Shown here: positions 29,648 to 39,369 of the stretch, one piece after another
Position numbering within the stretch: position 1 is the stretch's first letter
Layout: every line of letters starts with the position of its first letter
DNA from: an uncultured Candidatus Poseidoniales archaeon
GTDB lineage: Archaea > Thermoplasmatota > Poseidoniia > Poseidoniales > Thalassarchaeaceae
DNA length: 64,000 nucleotides
Direction of reading: 5' to 3'
Assembly: GCA_902625325.1 (NCBI GenBank)
Contig: CACOAW010000008.1
Location: 1-64,000, forward strand
Made by a program: the position numbers and the translations under genes
Notes under the pieces: generated by a model
Told to the model about the DNA's origin: nothing
What the model saw: the letters and a program-made list of their open reading frames with translations, nothing else
Database searches by the model: none

Positions 29648-32600
29648 AGATGGTTGAGGGAAATGAAGACCATAGGGACAGGATAGACCCGATCACTGGC
29701 ACCAGGACCGGTGAGGTCTCGGATACCGGAACGGTTCAAACGGCATCTGACGCTACCCCGGCCACAGCTGTCTTGAACCGGATAGGGGCTTACCTCAACA
29801 CCGGCCACAACCCCGTCATACTCATCGGACTGGGATTCTCGCTGTTGTTCCTGGCCACTGCCGGGTCGGAGCTAGCATCCAACAGCTCTCTCATATCGGA
29901 GATAGTCCCAACCATGATACTATCCTGGGTGATGCTAGCCATACTGATAGTCCTCGTAATCTCCACGAAGAGATTCGGAGGACTACTCTACAGGGCGATA
30001 GAGCCGATAATAGTCCCTGGAACGGGGCGGAAGAAGGACAATGAGCCATTTTCCCCGTATGAAATGGCTTCCGATTGGTACAAGTCCTTCCGATCAAGGT
30101 GGCTGGCCGCCCCGAACAACATCTCCATGGCGATGAGCAGTGCCTGGAGAGGCAGGGAGAGGGGGTTAGCGATATTCGCAGGAGTATTCCTCTCATCGCT
30201 GGTAATCACCACAGTGCTCGCCTACGCAGTGGGGCTGAACCAAGCCTTCTTCGCATTCTCCCTTGAAGGTGACGAGTTCGATGCGAAGGTCGACTTCCAG
30301 TCCGACCCAGAAGGCTCCTGGGCAGGCAGGACGAACGACTCCGCAGCTTGGGAGTCGCTCTGCGACGAGTTGGTCGAGATGGAGGAGTTCGCGGATTGCG
30401 GGCTGGTGTTCGGGAGGCAGGGCCTTCGCCTGTCGGGTTTCTTCGATGAGGGGTTCGCCGCTCCGCAGCCGTTGAACGTCATGGCAGTGAACAGCCAAGA
30501 CGGAGAATGGTCGAACGTGAGTTGGGATTTCCCGGAGGCGACCGAGAATGGGCCCCCGATCAACTCTGACAGGATAATCAGGTTCTACGGAGACGGAGTC
30601 TGGGACGGCGAGCTGGGGGACAGGCACGCCAAGTCGGTAATCTTCGGCCAGTGGCCCTCTACACCAGAGGACGCGTCCGCCAACAGGACGGTTGTTCTAC
30701 CATCCAAGATAGCCAGCCAGGCGGGGGTGGTCGTCAACGACACAATCGACTCTCTGACCTTCTCATACGTCACTGCCACCTACATCGGAGAGGACGTGGC
30801 GCAGGGAGCCTTGGAGTGCCAGACCGACTTCGACCTCTCCTTCGAAACGGAATTCCCCCTGCTGTTCTGCAAGGAAAACATCACGGTCACCGACCTGACA
30901 ATATCCGCGATCTACGAGGAGGGGGACTTCGGGAACCCAACTCTCCTCTTCCATCCGCTAATGGTGTCCGACTCCGTTCTGAGCCCCGCGCAGAAGACCA
31001 CCCTGATGCAAAGCGACCACGGTTACCTGGGAATGGCCGTCGACAGGACTGAGATACCCACTGCCTCTACCAGGGCCGCCACGGGCTGGCTATCGGACCT
31101 CAAGAGCTCCCTCGAGAGCATCAGGGTCTCAGTCGACGTGATCGACCCGTCCACGGGGGAGCCCACCGGGGAGACCGAGAGGGTCTCGCTTCCTCGTGAG
31201 TTCACCGTCATGGAGGGTTCGAGCGCGGTCGCGGTCTCTATAGAATACAACGACATCATCTCCGGCACCATAACGTTCCTCAACATATTCCTCGGAATCA
31301 TACAGGTCTTCGACTACATACTCGTGATACCAATAGTGGCGCTCTCCTTCGTGGTTCTGGTGTACGGACTCGTACTATCACTGGAGCAGCGCAGGAGGGA
31401 GGTCGCCATCCACAGAGTGATTGGTGGCACAGAGGCTACGCTCTCCCGGATGATGGTGCTAGAAATCTACGCCATTGGGACGGTCGCGTGGCTACTGGGC
31501 TTCGGCCTGGCCTCATCGGCGGTGGAGGTCGTGCTGAGGGCGGTTGGGTTCCTCAGGTTCACCGATGCCGGCGACATAGACGTGGACCCGGTCCTGAGCT
31601 TCGGCTCAACCTTCGTGGTCACACTGCTCACAGTCGGCCTGTCCTACTACTACGGCAAGAACAGGACCAACGACTTCCTGAGCCTTGAGATAGACGAGGG
31701 AGTCCGCAGGGTGAGGAAGGAGAAGGAGCCCAACTACCTGCTTCACTGGGTCCTCTTCGCGGTTGGCGCGCTCGCTTACGTAGAGAGCTGGATACAGAAC
31801 AGGGGTGGATTCTGGATATGGGACGGCGGCAGGGGAGGGGGGATTATCGAGCCGTTCATACCGAACGCCACAATCCAGCTCCTAGGGCCCTTCTTCCTCT
31901 GGATAGGAGGTGCACTGGTCCTCTCCAGGCTCGGTGCCGCGGGACCACAGATACTCAACAAGGTGGTGGGTTGGTCTCCGGCCATCTCGGACATAAGGAG
32001 GGGTTTGAGTGGCTCGGGTTCCAGCCAATCCGTTAGCAGACTGTCCCTAATCATGTTGTTGACCCTTTCAATCGTAACCCTGGCAGCAGTCCAGGGTCAC
32101 ACAGGGACGGTGGTCGACGAGCGGACGACGGACGCGCAAAACGGTGCCGACCTAAGGGTCCAGTTCGACACAGGCTACACGGAGCAGGAGGCGATGGCGC
32201 TCGTTATGAGCTCGATAACCAGCGTCGGCGACTCGGATATAGAGCAGATCAAATCGATGACATCAGTGGGGAGCATCCTGGTCACCAACAAGGACGGCGG
32301 TGGGAACTACCCCGTCTGGGTTGTGTTCGATGGTCACGAGGACACGCTGCTCTGGGACGAGCAGGCGTTACGAGGGGACGACCCCAGCGAGGTAGCGGAT
32401 ATCCTCAGCCAGGGCGGATACCTAGCGGGGTCTGAAGCCAGGAACCAGCTGGAGAGGCCCTCTACGGGCAGTCCCCTCACGCTGCAGTACAGCTACTTCA
32501 CAGAGGGCGCTTTCGGGCTACCGGAGAGGGTCGGCCCGTCCGAATCGGTGGTGAACTACGCCGGAAGGTTGGAATGGGTCCCGGGCATATCTGCCGCGGA

Positions 32601-33276
32601 GGTGGACAACAGCCTTGTCATCGGCGAGAAGACCTACAACGAGCTGGTCGTCAACCTGACATCGGAGGTCTACAAGTCGACATCATGGATGTTCGACCTG
32701 TGCGACCAGTCCACCAAGGGCTGTGCCAACGCCCTGGAGCTCCTGAGCGCCGACATGAGGAGCATCGAGGGCGTAATATCGGCGCAGGACTGGTCGAGCG
32801 CCCACGAAGGCAACGAAAGAAACGGGGGGCTCATATTCGGAACCCCGGGACTGCTCAGCATGATGTTCGTAGTCGCCGCGCTCGCTTCGGTGTCCTCTGC
32901 GTTCGTGTTCCTGTCGCTCGTGCTAAGTCAGAGGAAGAGGGAGCTGGCCATCCTCCAGGCAATCGGAGCGAGCCCCAACCAAGTCGTGAGACTGGTGCTA
33001 TTCGAGATCATGTCCATCCTGCTCGTCAGCATGGTACTGGGCATATCGCTTGGGCTAGCGGTCGCGGAGTCATTCAACGGCTTCTTCGGCGTGTTCGGGT
33101 TCATATTCCAACTGTTCCTCGGACAAAGCGCGCCGATAGACAGGGACCTGGTGTGGCCGTGGGCCGAGCTCGTGCTGGTCAACGGCATGGTCCTGGCAGC
33201 CGTGGTCCTGTCCCTTCTCTTTACGACGAGGAGGGCACTGGGAGCGGACCTGGCCACGGTGCTGAAGGGGGAGTGA
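29644..33276 (+). CDS. ABC transporter permease, FtsX/MacB-like, double-unit (1210 aa)
   Basis: Two FtsX-like TM modules (VVLVYGLVLSLEQRRREVAIHRVIGGTEA and FLSLVLSQRKRELAILQAIGASPNQVVRLV) with extracellular domains; starts at the ATPase stop. Confidence 0.9.
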   Translation: MKMVEGNEDHRDRIDPITGTRTGEVSDTGTVQTASDATPATAVLNRIGAYLNTGHNPVILIGLGFSLLFLATAGSELASNSSLISEIVPTMILSWVMLAILIVLVISTKRFGGLLYRAIEPIIVPGTGRKKDNEPFSPYEMASDWYKSFRSRWLAAPNNISMAMSSAWRGRERGLAIFAGVFLSSLVITTVLAYAVGLNQAFFAFSLEGDEFDAKVDFQSDPEGSWAGRTNDSAAWESLCDELVEMEEFADCGLVFGRQGLRLSGFFDEGFAAPQPLNVMAVNSQDGEWSNVSWDFPEATENGPPINSDRIIRFYGDGVWDGELGDRHAKSVIFGQWPSTPEDASANRTVVLPSKIASQAGVVVNDTIDSLTFSYVTATYIGEDVAQGALECQTDFDLSFETEFPLLFCKENITVTDLTISAIYEEGDFGNPTLLFHPLMVSDSVLSPAQKTTLMQSDHGYLGMAVDRTEIPTASTRAATGWLSDLKSSLESIRVSVDVIDPSTGEPTGETERVSLPREFTVMEGSSAVAVSIEYNDIISGTITFLNIFLGIIQVFDYILVIPIVALSFVVLVYGLVLSLEQRRREVAIHRVIGGTEATLSRMMVLEIYAIGTVAWLLGFGLASSAVEVVLRAVGFLRFTDAGDIDVDPVLSFGSTFVVTLLTVGLSYYYGKNRTNDFLSLEIDEGVRRVRKEKEPNYLLHWVLFAVGALAYVESWIQNRGGFWIWDGGRGGGIIEPFIPNATIQLLGPFFLWIGGALVLSRLGAAGPQILNKVVGWSPAISDIRRGLSGSGSSQSVSRLSLIMLLTLSIVTLAAVQGHTGTVVDERTTDAQNGADLRVQFDTGYTEQEAMALVMSSITSVGDSDIEQIKSMTSVGSILVTNKDGGGNYPVWVVFDGHEDTLLWDEQALRGDDPSEVADILSQGGYLAGSEARNQLERPSTGSPLTLQYSYFTEGAFGLPERVGPSESVVNYAGRLEWVPGISAAEVDNSLVIGEKTYNELVVNLTSEVYKSTSWMFDLCDQSTKGCANALELLSADMRSIEGVISAQDWSSAHEGNERNGGLIFGTPGLLSMMFVVAALASVSSAFVFLSLVLSQRKRELAILQAIGASPNQVVRLVLFEIMSILLVSMVLGISLGLAVAESFNGFFGVFGFIFQLFLGQSAPIDRDLVWPWAELVLVNGMVLAAVVLSLLFTTRRALGADLATVLKGE

Positions 33277-33279
33277 AGC

Positions 33280-34266
33280 ATGGACGAGATACTCAGAGCG
33301 AACTCCCTGTACCACATCTACGAGTCCAATGCCGAAGACGGAAACGTGGTCGCTCTCAGAGGCCTCAGCGTCTCTATTGGGAAGGGTGAAGCAGTGGCCG
33401 TAGTCGGTCCCAGCGGATCTGGGAAGTCTACCCTGCTCAAGATCCTAGGAGCGTTGCAAAAGCCCTCTGCAGGGTCAGTGGAAATCGCAGGCCGCAGGGT
33501 CACTAGGCTCACGGGCTCCGAGCTGGTGTCCCTCAGACAGAAGATGGTTTCGTTCATCTTCCAGGACTCGAACCTACTCCCTCACCTAAACGCCCTGAAC
33601 AACGTTGCACAACCGCTCCTGCACCAGGGCCAGCTCGCGAGGCCCTCAAGGAAGAAGGCACAAGCACTACTCGACAGACTAGGCGTTGGGGACAGGGCCC
33701 TAGGCATGCCAGAGCAGCTCTCTGGCGGAGAGCAGCAGAGGGTTGCAATCGCGAGAGCGTTGATCACAGAACCCAAACTGATTCTGGCCGACGAGCCCAC
33801 AGGGGCTCTCGACCCGATAACGAGCAGGGAGGTGCTCGCGCTATTCAAGCAACTCCACAAGGAGGATGGCGTCGCCTTCCTCCTCGTCACACACAGCAAG
33901 GAGGTCGCGGCATTCTGCGAGAGGTCCCTGGAGCTGAGGGAGGGGCGGTTCATCGCCCAGCATGGTGGAGACGTGGACATAGCGGACCTCTCTGACTCCA
34001 GGGAGCTGATAGTGGATGACTCCGGAACCGTTACGCTCCCCCCTGACGTCCTACTGGAGATAGGGGGGCCAGGAAGATTCGAGCTGCCCGAGGTGTCGAG
34101 GGACCTGCTCCACCTGGAGAGGGTGGAGGACGAGCGCATCTACGTCGGCGGTGCGGGTACGATGCAGCTCTCCAGCACCTGCCCCGCATGCTTCCACCAG
34201 TACGGGGACAGCGACGAGCAGCTCTGCCCGGAATGCGGTAGCAGCAGGCCGATGGTTCAGACCTGA
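33280..34266 (+). CDS. ABC transporter ATP-binding protein with C-terminal zinc ribbon
   Basis: GPSGSGKST, LSGGEQQRVAIARA, LILADEPTGALD; C-terminus CPACFHQYGDSDEQLCPECGSSRP. Confidence 0.93.
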   Translation: MDEILRANSLYHIYESNAEDGNVVALRGLSVSIGKGEAVAVVGPSGSGKSTLLKILGALQKPSAGSVEIAGRRVTRLTGSELVSLRQKMVSFIFQDSNLLPHLNALNNVAQPLLHQGQLARPSRKKAQALLDRLGVGDRALGMPEQLSGGEQQRVAIARALITEPKLILADEPTGALDPITSREVLALFKQLHKEDGVAFLLVTHSKEVAAFCERSLELREGRFIAQHGGDVDIADLSDSRELIVDDSGTVTLPPDVLLEIGGPGRFELPEVSRDLLHLERVEDERIYVGGAGTMQLSSTCPACFHQYGDSDEQLCPECGSSRPMVQT

Positions 34267-35276
34267 GGTAGGGAGAAGTTCTGCGGCTTGGCTATTCCCA
34301 AGTCCCTCGGCAGTTCCCTTGTCTTCTCCGGTAGGGTCACCGGCATCATCTCCTTCCCGATGAGGGCGACCCTGCTCTCCCTCCTATCTGACAGAACCTC
34401 CCTGCCGACCATCGGGGCCAGCTTGCGGGAGAAGTCCATGACCTCGTTATGGCTGGGCATGTTGTTGATCGACAAATTGTTCCTGCTGTTCCCGACGAAG
34501 ACGTACCCCTTGGCCTCGATGAAGTCCGGGTCAGCCAGGTTGTCGAGCCTCGCGTAATCCTCGTGGTAACCTAGTGACTCGTTCTTGATCAGGGTGTGTC
34601 GGCACACGGTTCTGGTGTCCAGGCTCGGTAGCAATTCTAGAGTCTGCTCCAGCTTGTGGAATGCACCTTGGTCGAACTTCGGCTTGCATATCCTGTCGAA
34701 TATCTCCTTGTTAGGAGCGTCGACGCTCACGTACAACTGGGTCGGGAGCGTGTCGAGCCTCTCGATTACCTTCGGCAGGCTCCCGTTAGTCACCAGGAAT
34801 GTGCTTGTGCCGTGTTGGTGGCAGATGTCTAGGAACTCACCGAGCCGGGAGTAGAGAGTGGGCTCCCCATTCAGGGAGATGGCGACATGCTTCGGGTTCT
34901 GGGCCTCCAGCCACTTCTCCCGATCAGCCTTCGGGTTGCCTCCGTATCCGGTCAGGAGCCTCCTGTGCCCGCGCACGGATTCAAGGTACAGCTCGTAGGG
35001 GTCATCGTCGATCTTGTTGAGCGTGTCTGAGTGGGGCTCCCTCCAGCAGTACGTGCAACCCAGGTTGCATGTGTCCACATTGGGTGCCATCTGCATGCAG
35101 CCATGGCTCTCGATGCCGTAGAATGTGCCTTTGTAGCAAGAGCGATCGTTGACAAGGGACTCCTTTGTCCAGTGGCAGACCTTGACGCCACCGTGCTCGC
35201 CGACTAGTTGGTACCTCTGCTTGGAGAGCCGGCTGGCTATGATAGGGTCGATCTTCGTAACCGGGCTCTGGACCAT
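34257..35276 (-). CDS. taw1: 4-demethylwyosine synthase (radical SAM, TYW1/Taw1)
   Basis: CMQMAPNVDTCNLGCTYCWREPHSD radical SAM motif; HVAISLNGEPTLYSRLGEFLDICHQHGTSTFLVTNG. Confidence 0.9.
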   Translation of the reverse strand: MVQSPVTKIDPIIASRLSKQRYQLVGEHGGVKVCHWTKESLVNDRSCYKGTFYGIESHGCMQMAPNVDTCNLGCTYCWREPHSDTLNKIDDDPYELYLESVRGHRRLLTGYGGNPKADREKWLEAQNPKHVAISLNGEPTLYSRLGEFLDICHQHGTSTFLVTNGSLPKVIERLDTLPTQLYVSVDAPNKEIFDRICKPKFDQGAFHKLEQTLELLPSLDTRTVCRHTLIKNESLGYHEDYARLDNLADPDFIEAKGYVFVGNSRNNLSINNMPSHNEVMDFSRKLAPMVGREVLSDRRESRVALIGKEMMPVTLPEKTRELPRDLGIAKPQNFSLPQV

Positions 35277-35319
35277 GTTCTGCGGGCTCGCAGGGTCGAT
35301 TAGTAGACTTGAATGATTC

Positions 35320-35961
35320 CTAGCCGTACCTGACGCCCGTTCCGTATGCGAATATCTCCACGGCCTTGGAGCCCTTTGGATTGGAAGGAGGGGTCATCTC
35401 GGCGGTATCAATCCTCACGTTCAGCACATCTTGCCAACCGGCTATTTGGGCCTGCTCCCTCAGCCTCTGCTTCGCCTCTGCCCTCCCGACTGAAATGACC
35501 CTGTGCATTACGTCTACCCTCCCTCCGAACAGTTGGTTAATTCTGGCGATGAGCAACTGCCAATGGCTCGGGGAGTACACGAAACTTGCGTAGACGAGGC
35601 CAGACTCGGAGATCCCCCCTATTATGTTGGCACCCTTGAGGGTGGAAAGGGGGTCCTTGCCAAAGTGCTCAATCGAGGCACTCTCCCTCTGGACGATGTC
35701 GTCCATGCGCTTCCTCATGTTGCTCTCGCTGAAGAAGACCCCGTAGAGGAACATGACTGGAGTTACGACCGTCCACAGGATGCCGAATACGACGAATGGG
35801 AGGATAATGAGGAAAATCGGGCCGAGGCATAACAGAGCCGCACCGGAGAATGGCTCGGCTTCCTGGCCCTCCGTCTGGCCCAGGGCGACGCTAGAGAACA
35901 TCAACACCGTCATCAGCAATGATGCGGTAATCGTCCCCACCCTGGCGTCTATAGATCGCAT
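35320..35961 (-). CDS. membrane protein with YbjQ/UPF0145-like C-terminal region
   Basis: VLNVRIDTAEMT...AVEIFAYGTGVRYG resembles the YbjQ C-terminus. Confidence 0.6.
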   Translation of the reverse strand: MRSIDARVGTITASLLMTVLMFSSVALGQTEGQEAEPFSGAALLCLGPIFLIILPFVVFGILWTVVTPVMFLYGVFFSESNMRKRMDDIVQRESASIEHFGKDPLSTLKGANIIGGISESGLVYASFVYSPSHWQLLIARINQLFGGRVDVMHRVISVGRAEAKQRLREQAQIAGWQDVLNVRIDTAEMTPPSNPKGSKAVEIFAYGTGVRYG

Positions 35962-35973
35962 GCGACCACCTGT

Positions 35974-36309
35974 CTACTCGACCAGTACCGCGGTGCCGTA
36001 TGCGAATAGCTCAGAGGCTCCGGCAGTGACAGCACTGGTAGCGAAACGGACGTTGACGATCGCATTGGCTCCACGCGCCTGGGCGTCCGCGACCATTCTT
36101 GCGATAGCCTCGTTCCTGGACTCCTCCAGTAGCTCGGTGTAAGCCCTGAGCTCGCCACCACCGATGTTCTTGAAGAGCGCCCCGATGTCCTTCCCAATGT
36201 GCTTGGCCCTCACCGTGGAGCCACCAACGACTCCTAGGTTCTGTGTGATGACCTTGCCTGCTATGGTCTCGGTGTTGACGACCATTATTCCGTCTCTTAT
36301 GTGCTGCAT
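35974..36309 (-). CDS. YbjQ/UPF0145 family protein
   Basis: VNTETIAGKVITQNLGVVGGSTVRAKHIGKDI...ARGANAIVNVRFATSAV...ELFAYGTAV. Confidence 0.88.
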   Translation of the reverse strand: MQHIRDGIMVVNTETIAGKVITQNLGVVGGSTVRAKHIGKDIGALFKNIGGGELRAYTELLEESRNEAIARMVADAQARGANAIVNVRFATSAVTAGASELFAYGTAVLVE

Positions 36310-36340
36310 GACGTTCGCTAGCAGCAGAGGGACTTGAAGT

Positions 36341-36991
36341 TCACTCCTCGGTCGAGTGGAAGGCCGAGGGCACCTCCAGCTTGGTGGGGGGACGGGTCTT
36401 GTAGGATATCAGGACGAGTCCGGCCGCTAGTATTGCCTCGCAGAACAGGACGCCACCATATGAGGCGATCTTGGTGAAGGCCGCGACCCATTGCATCTCT
36501 TCCATGGGGATCGAGTCATAGAACTGGTCGCTCCAAGACATGTATGAGTGCACCGTGTATATCTGTGAGACGGCGTGTACACCGACCCAACCCCATGCAA
36601 GTGCGAGCGCTGTCTTCCTGTCCTCCGCGCTCCACATCAGCAGCGCCGTGGGTATGGAGAGAAGGAACAGGAGGGCTGAGAATGCAGCGCCGACGTCCCA
36701 GAGGGGCATCTCCGCCATCTGTGATATGTTGTCGATGAACTCCTCGCATTCCTCCCTATCTGGATCCTCCGCACACAGCTCCTCGGAGTCTAGGCTATCC
36801 ACCATGGACTCCATCACAAACCCCCCGAACGCCAGTGAAACCGCGCCCAGCAGGGAGGACAGGCCAAGCACCCCGATGAATATGGCGCCCCCCTTGAGCC
36901 ACCATGGCGATGGAGCTTCGATTTCCGCATGGGAGACCTGGATGCTGCCAATCACATTCGTGGGATGGGGTCGACCCCCAAAAGGGCTCAC
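36341..36991 (-). CDS. hypothetical membrane protein
   Basis: 216-aa ORF with about four hydrophobic helices. Confidence 0.6.
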   Translation of the reverse strand: MSPFGGRPHPTNVIGSIQVSHAEIEAPSPWWLKGGAIFIGVLGLSSLLGAVSLAFGGFVMESMVDSLDSEELCAEDPDREECEEFIDNISQMAEMPLWDVGAAFSALLFLLSIPTALLMWSAEDRKTALALAWGWVGVHAVSQIYTVHSYMSWSDQFYDSIPMEEMQWVAAFTKIASYGGVLFCEAILAAGLVLISYKTRPPTKLEVPSAFHSTEE

Positions 36992-37437
36992 TCCATGGAG
37001 CCCATCTCAATCCTTTCATCTGACCTGATCATGGTGTGAATGCACTGCCTCGAAGGATTGACTATGAAGCCTAGCCTGAGGAAGTTCCTGCCCAGGATCA
37101 TCCTGTGCTTTAGCTGCGACCTGTCTGCGAGGCACATCTCGACATCGAAGTCCCTAGACGCAATCTCGATGGTCGTCCTGATCACTGGACGCAGCGTCTC
37201 GTGGCCTCCTGTGTCCCTTATCCTCCTCCACTTGTCGATTGGCCTCTCGAACCACTTGCCTTTCTCCTCGAGCTTGAACCGTATCCTGCTCTCGGGGACT
37301 GACTCGATGATCTCGATATCCGCTGCATGAAGCGTGTTGGACCACGCACCGGTGTCAATCTTCGCGAGCACGGGGGCCCTCTGTATCTCTGGGAGCCCGA
37401 CCCATTCCCTCCATCCAACGACAGCCGGCCTAATCAC
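36988..37437 (-). CDS. retropepsin-like 'ATP-dependent zinc protease' family (PF05618-type)
   Basis: VGWREWVGLPE...VLAKIDTGAWSNTLHA...RSQLKHRMILGRNFL. Confidence 0.8.
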   Translation of the reverse strand: MIRPAVVGWREWVGLPEIQRAPVLAKIDTGAWSNTLHAADIEIIESVPESRIRFKLEEKGKWFERPIDKWRRIRDTGGHETLRPVIRTTIEIASRDFDVEMCLADRSQLKHRMILGRNFLRLGFIVNPSRQCIHTMIRSDERIEMGSME

Positions 37438-37687
37438 GCTCTCACCGAGGTCGAGGGCATAAGCGTCATTCTTGAATCAAACGGTATCTTTTGGCATAAT
37501 TCGGATAGCAGAAATCTCCAATGGCGAAAACACGCCTTGATAACCCATACGTCCATCGTACAACTTATGATTAGAATGATTTTGACTATGTTGATTGGGT
37601 CATACGCTGGTATCGCTATCAGCGTCATGAGCTTCTCGGCGTTCATGGCGTGAATGGGCCTCTTGCCGACCTCGAGGGCGATTTGAC

Positions 37688-38638
37688 ATGGGCATGCTTG
37701 TAGAAGGAAAGTGGACAGACAGGTGGTATGACACCGAGTCTACCGGAGGTCGCTTCGAGCGCAAGGACTCGTCGTTTCGGAACTGGATCAAGGCCGACGG
37801 AAGCACGGACTTCGAGCCTGAGAGCGGAAGGTACCACCTCTACGTGTCCCTTGCTTGCCCCTGGGCACATCGAACCGTGATCTACCGCCGCCTCAAGGGA
37901 CTGGAGGAACACATCACGATTTCAGTGGTCAACCCGATCATGCTTGAGAACGGGTGGACGTTCGAGGAAGGGGAGGGAGTCATCCCCGACACCGTGAATA
38001 ATGCGGAGTTCCTACACCAAATCTACACGACGGCAGAACCCCGATACACAGGTAGAGTGACAGTACCCGTGCTGTGGGACCGTTCTCGCCGGACGATTGT
38101 GAACAACGAGAGCTCCGAGATCATACGGATGTTCGATGAGGAGTTCGGGCAGCTGACCGGGCACGGGCCCTCATTCCGTCCACTCGATCTGGAGAAGGAA
38201 ATCGACTCACTCAACGACCGGATATACACCGGTTTCAACAACGGCGTGTACAAAGCCGGTTTCGCGACGAGTCAGGAGAGTTACGACGAGGAGGTTGTGC
38301 GAATATTCGAGGTATTGGATGAGGTGGAGGAGATACTGGCAACGAACCGCTACCTGACCGGAGACCGGGTGACAGAGGCCGATTGGCGCTTTCTACCGAC
38401 CCTTCTTCGCTTTGACCCAGTGTACGTTGGACACTTCAAATGCAACCTACGCCGAGTAGCCGACTACCCCAATGTCCACAATTACATGGTCGACCTGATG
38501 AAGACTTTCGACCTGGCGGATACGTTCAATCTCGACCATGTAAAGCACCACTACTATGGCTCTCACCCGACAATCAATCCCACGCTTATCGTGCCGCACG
38601 GCCCCGAGCAAGACCTAGGCCTATTCTCGCCGAATTGA
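37688..38638 (+). CDS. glutathionyl-hydroquinone reductase-like GST (YqjG/ECM4 family)
   Basis: GRYHLYVSLACPWAHRTVIYRRLKGLEEHI; SVVNPIMLENGWTF; VTVPVLWDRSRRTIVNNESSEIIRM. Confidence 0.88.
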   Translation: MGMLVEGKWTDRWYDTESTGGRFERKDSSFRNWIKADGSTDFEPESGRYHLYVSLACPWAHRTVIYRRLKGLEEHITISVVNPIMLENGWTFEEGEGVIPDTVNNAEFLHQIYTTAEPRYTGRVTVPVLWDRSRRTIVNNESSEIIRMFDEEFGQLTGHGPSFRPLDLEKEIDSLNDRIYTGFNNGVYKAGFATSQESYDEEVVRIFEVLDEVEEILATNRYLTGDRVTEADWRFLPTLLRFDPVYVGHFKCNLRRVADYPNVHNYMVDLMKTFDLADTFNLDHVKHHYYGSHPTINPTLIVPHGPEQDLGLFSPN

Positions 38639-38663
38639 TTTATTCTGGGTCCGAATAGCACAA

Positions 38664-39161
38664 CTAGAGATTATCCCCTTTTCCCGTCGGAGGAGGTCGG
38701 TATTGTGGATCACAACGGGAGCTTCCGCTCTTGTCTGCTCCTTTGTTCGCCGTCCATTTCCATCCCGAGCCCTCGAAGATTCCGCATTTTCTTTCGTCGT
38801 AGAGCTTCGTATCATGGAGCCAATGATCCGGAGGATAAAGCTCCTCAATCACGGTCCCCTTCAGTCGCTGGCTGTGGTTTATCCTGTTCTGCAGTGCTCT
38901 CCCAGTATGCCCGCCACTGTCTCCCCAAACGAATCTGAGTTTTAGCGCCTCCTTGGATTTCTTGAATTCGGAGTTCCTTTCCTTGAAGCTCTTGAGGGCA
39001 TCAGGATCAGTTACTCTTCTTACTCGCTTCTCTTGCTTCTTGGTCGACTTCCTAGGGAGGACCATGTAGTCACGGTAGAAGCGAAGGAAATTAATCCCGC
39101 TTATGGTCACCTCTGGCAGGTGTGGGGTCGAGGACCCGCCATCTAGAAGCAGGTGAGTCAA
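38664..39161 (-). CDS. hypothetical protein
   Basis: 165-aa ORF; no recognised family. Confidence 0.4.
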   Translation of the reverse strand: MTHLLLDGGSSTPHLPEVTISGINFLRFYRDYMVLPRKSTKKQEKRVRRVTDPDALKSFKERNSEFKKSKEALKLRFVWGDSGGHTGRALQNRINHSQRLKGTVIEELYPPDHWLHDTKLYDERKCGIFEGSGWKWTANKGADKSGSSRCDPQYRPPPTGKGDNL

Positions 39162-39227
39162 AGGGTAGCGTGTGAACGGTATAGCAGTCAGTCGGTATCT
39201 GTGACTCGCATAGAGGTCAGAGAGTCG

Positions 39228-39246
39228 GCCCTAGCAACCCATTGAG
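39228..39246. repeat. short intergenic repeat GCCCTAGCAACCCATTGAG (copy 1)
   Basis: One mismatch to 42396-42414; followed by hairpin TCAGAGGG/CCCTCTGA at 39259-39287. Confidence 0.7.
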
Positions 39247-39369
39247 GGTAGGTTATGCTCAGAGGGGTGCTTGCCTAGTCCCTCTGAATGTTACTGGGGT
39301 CTGAGGGTTGCTTTGAAACGCTTTGAATGTTATCAATTGAATTAAATATTGACATAAGCAACGAAAATT

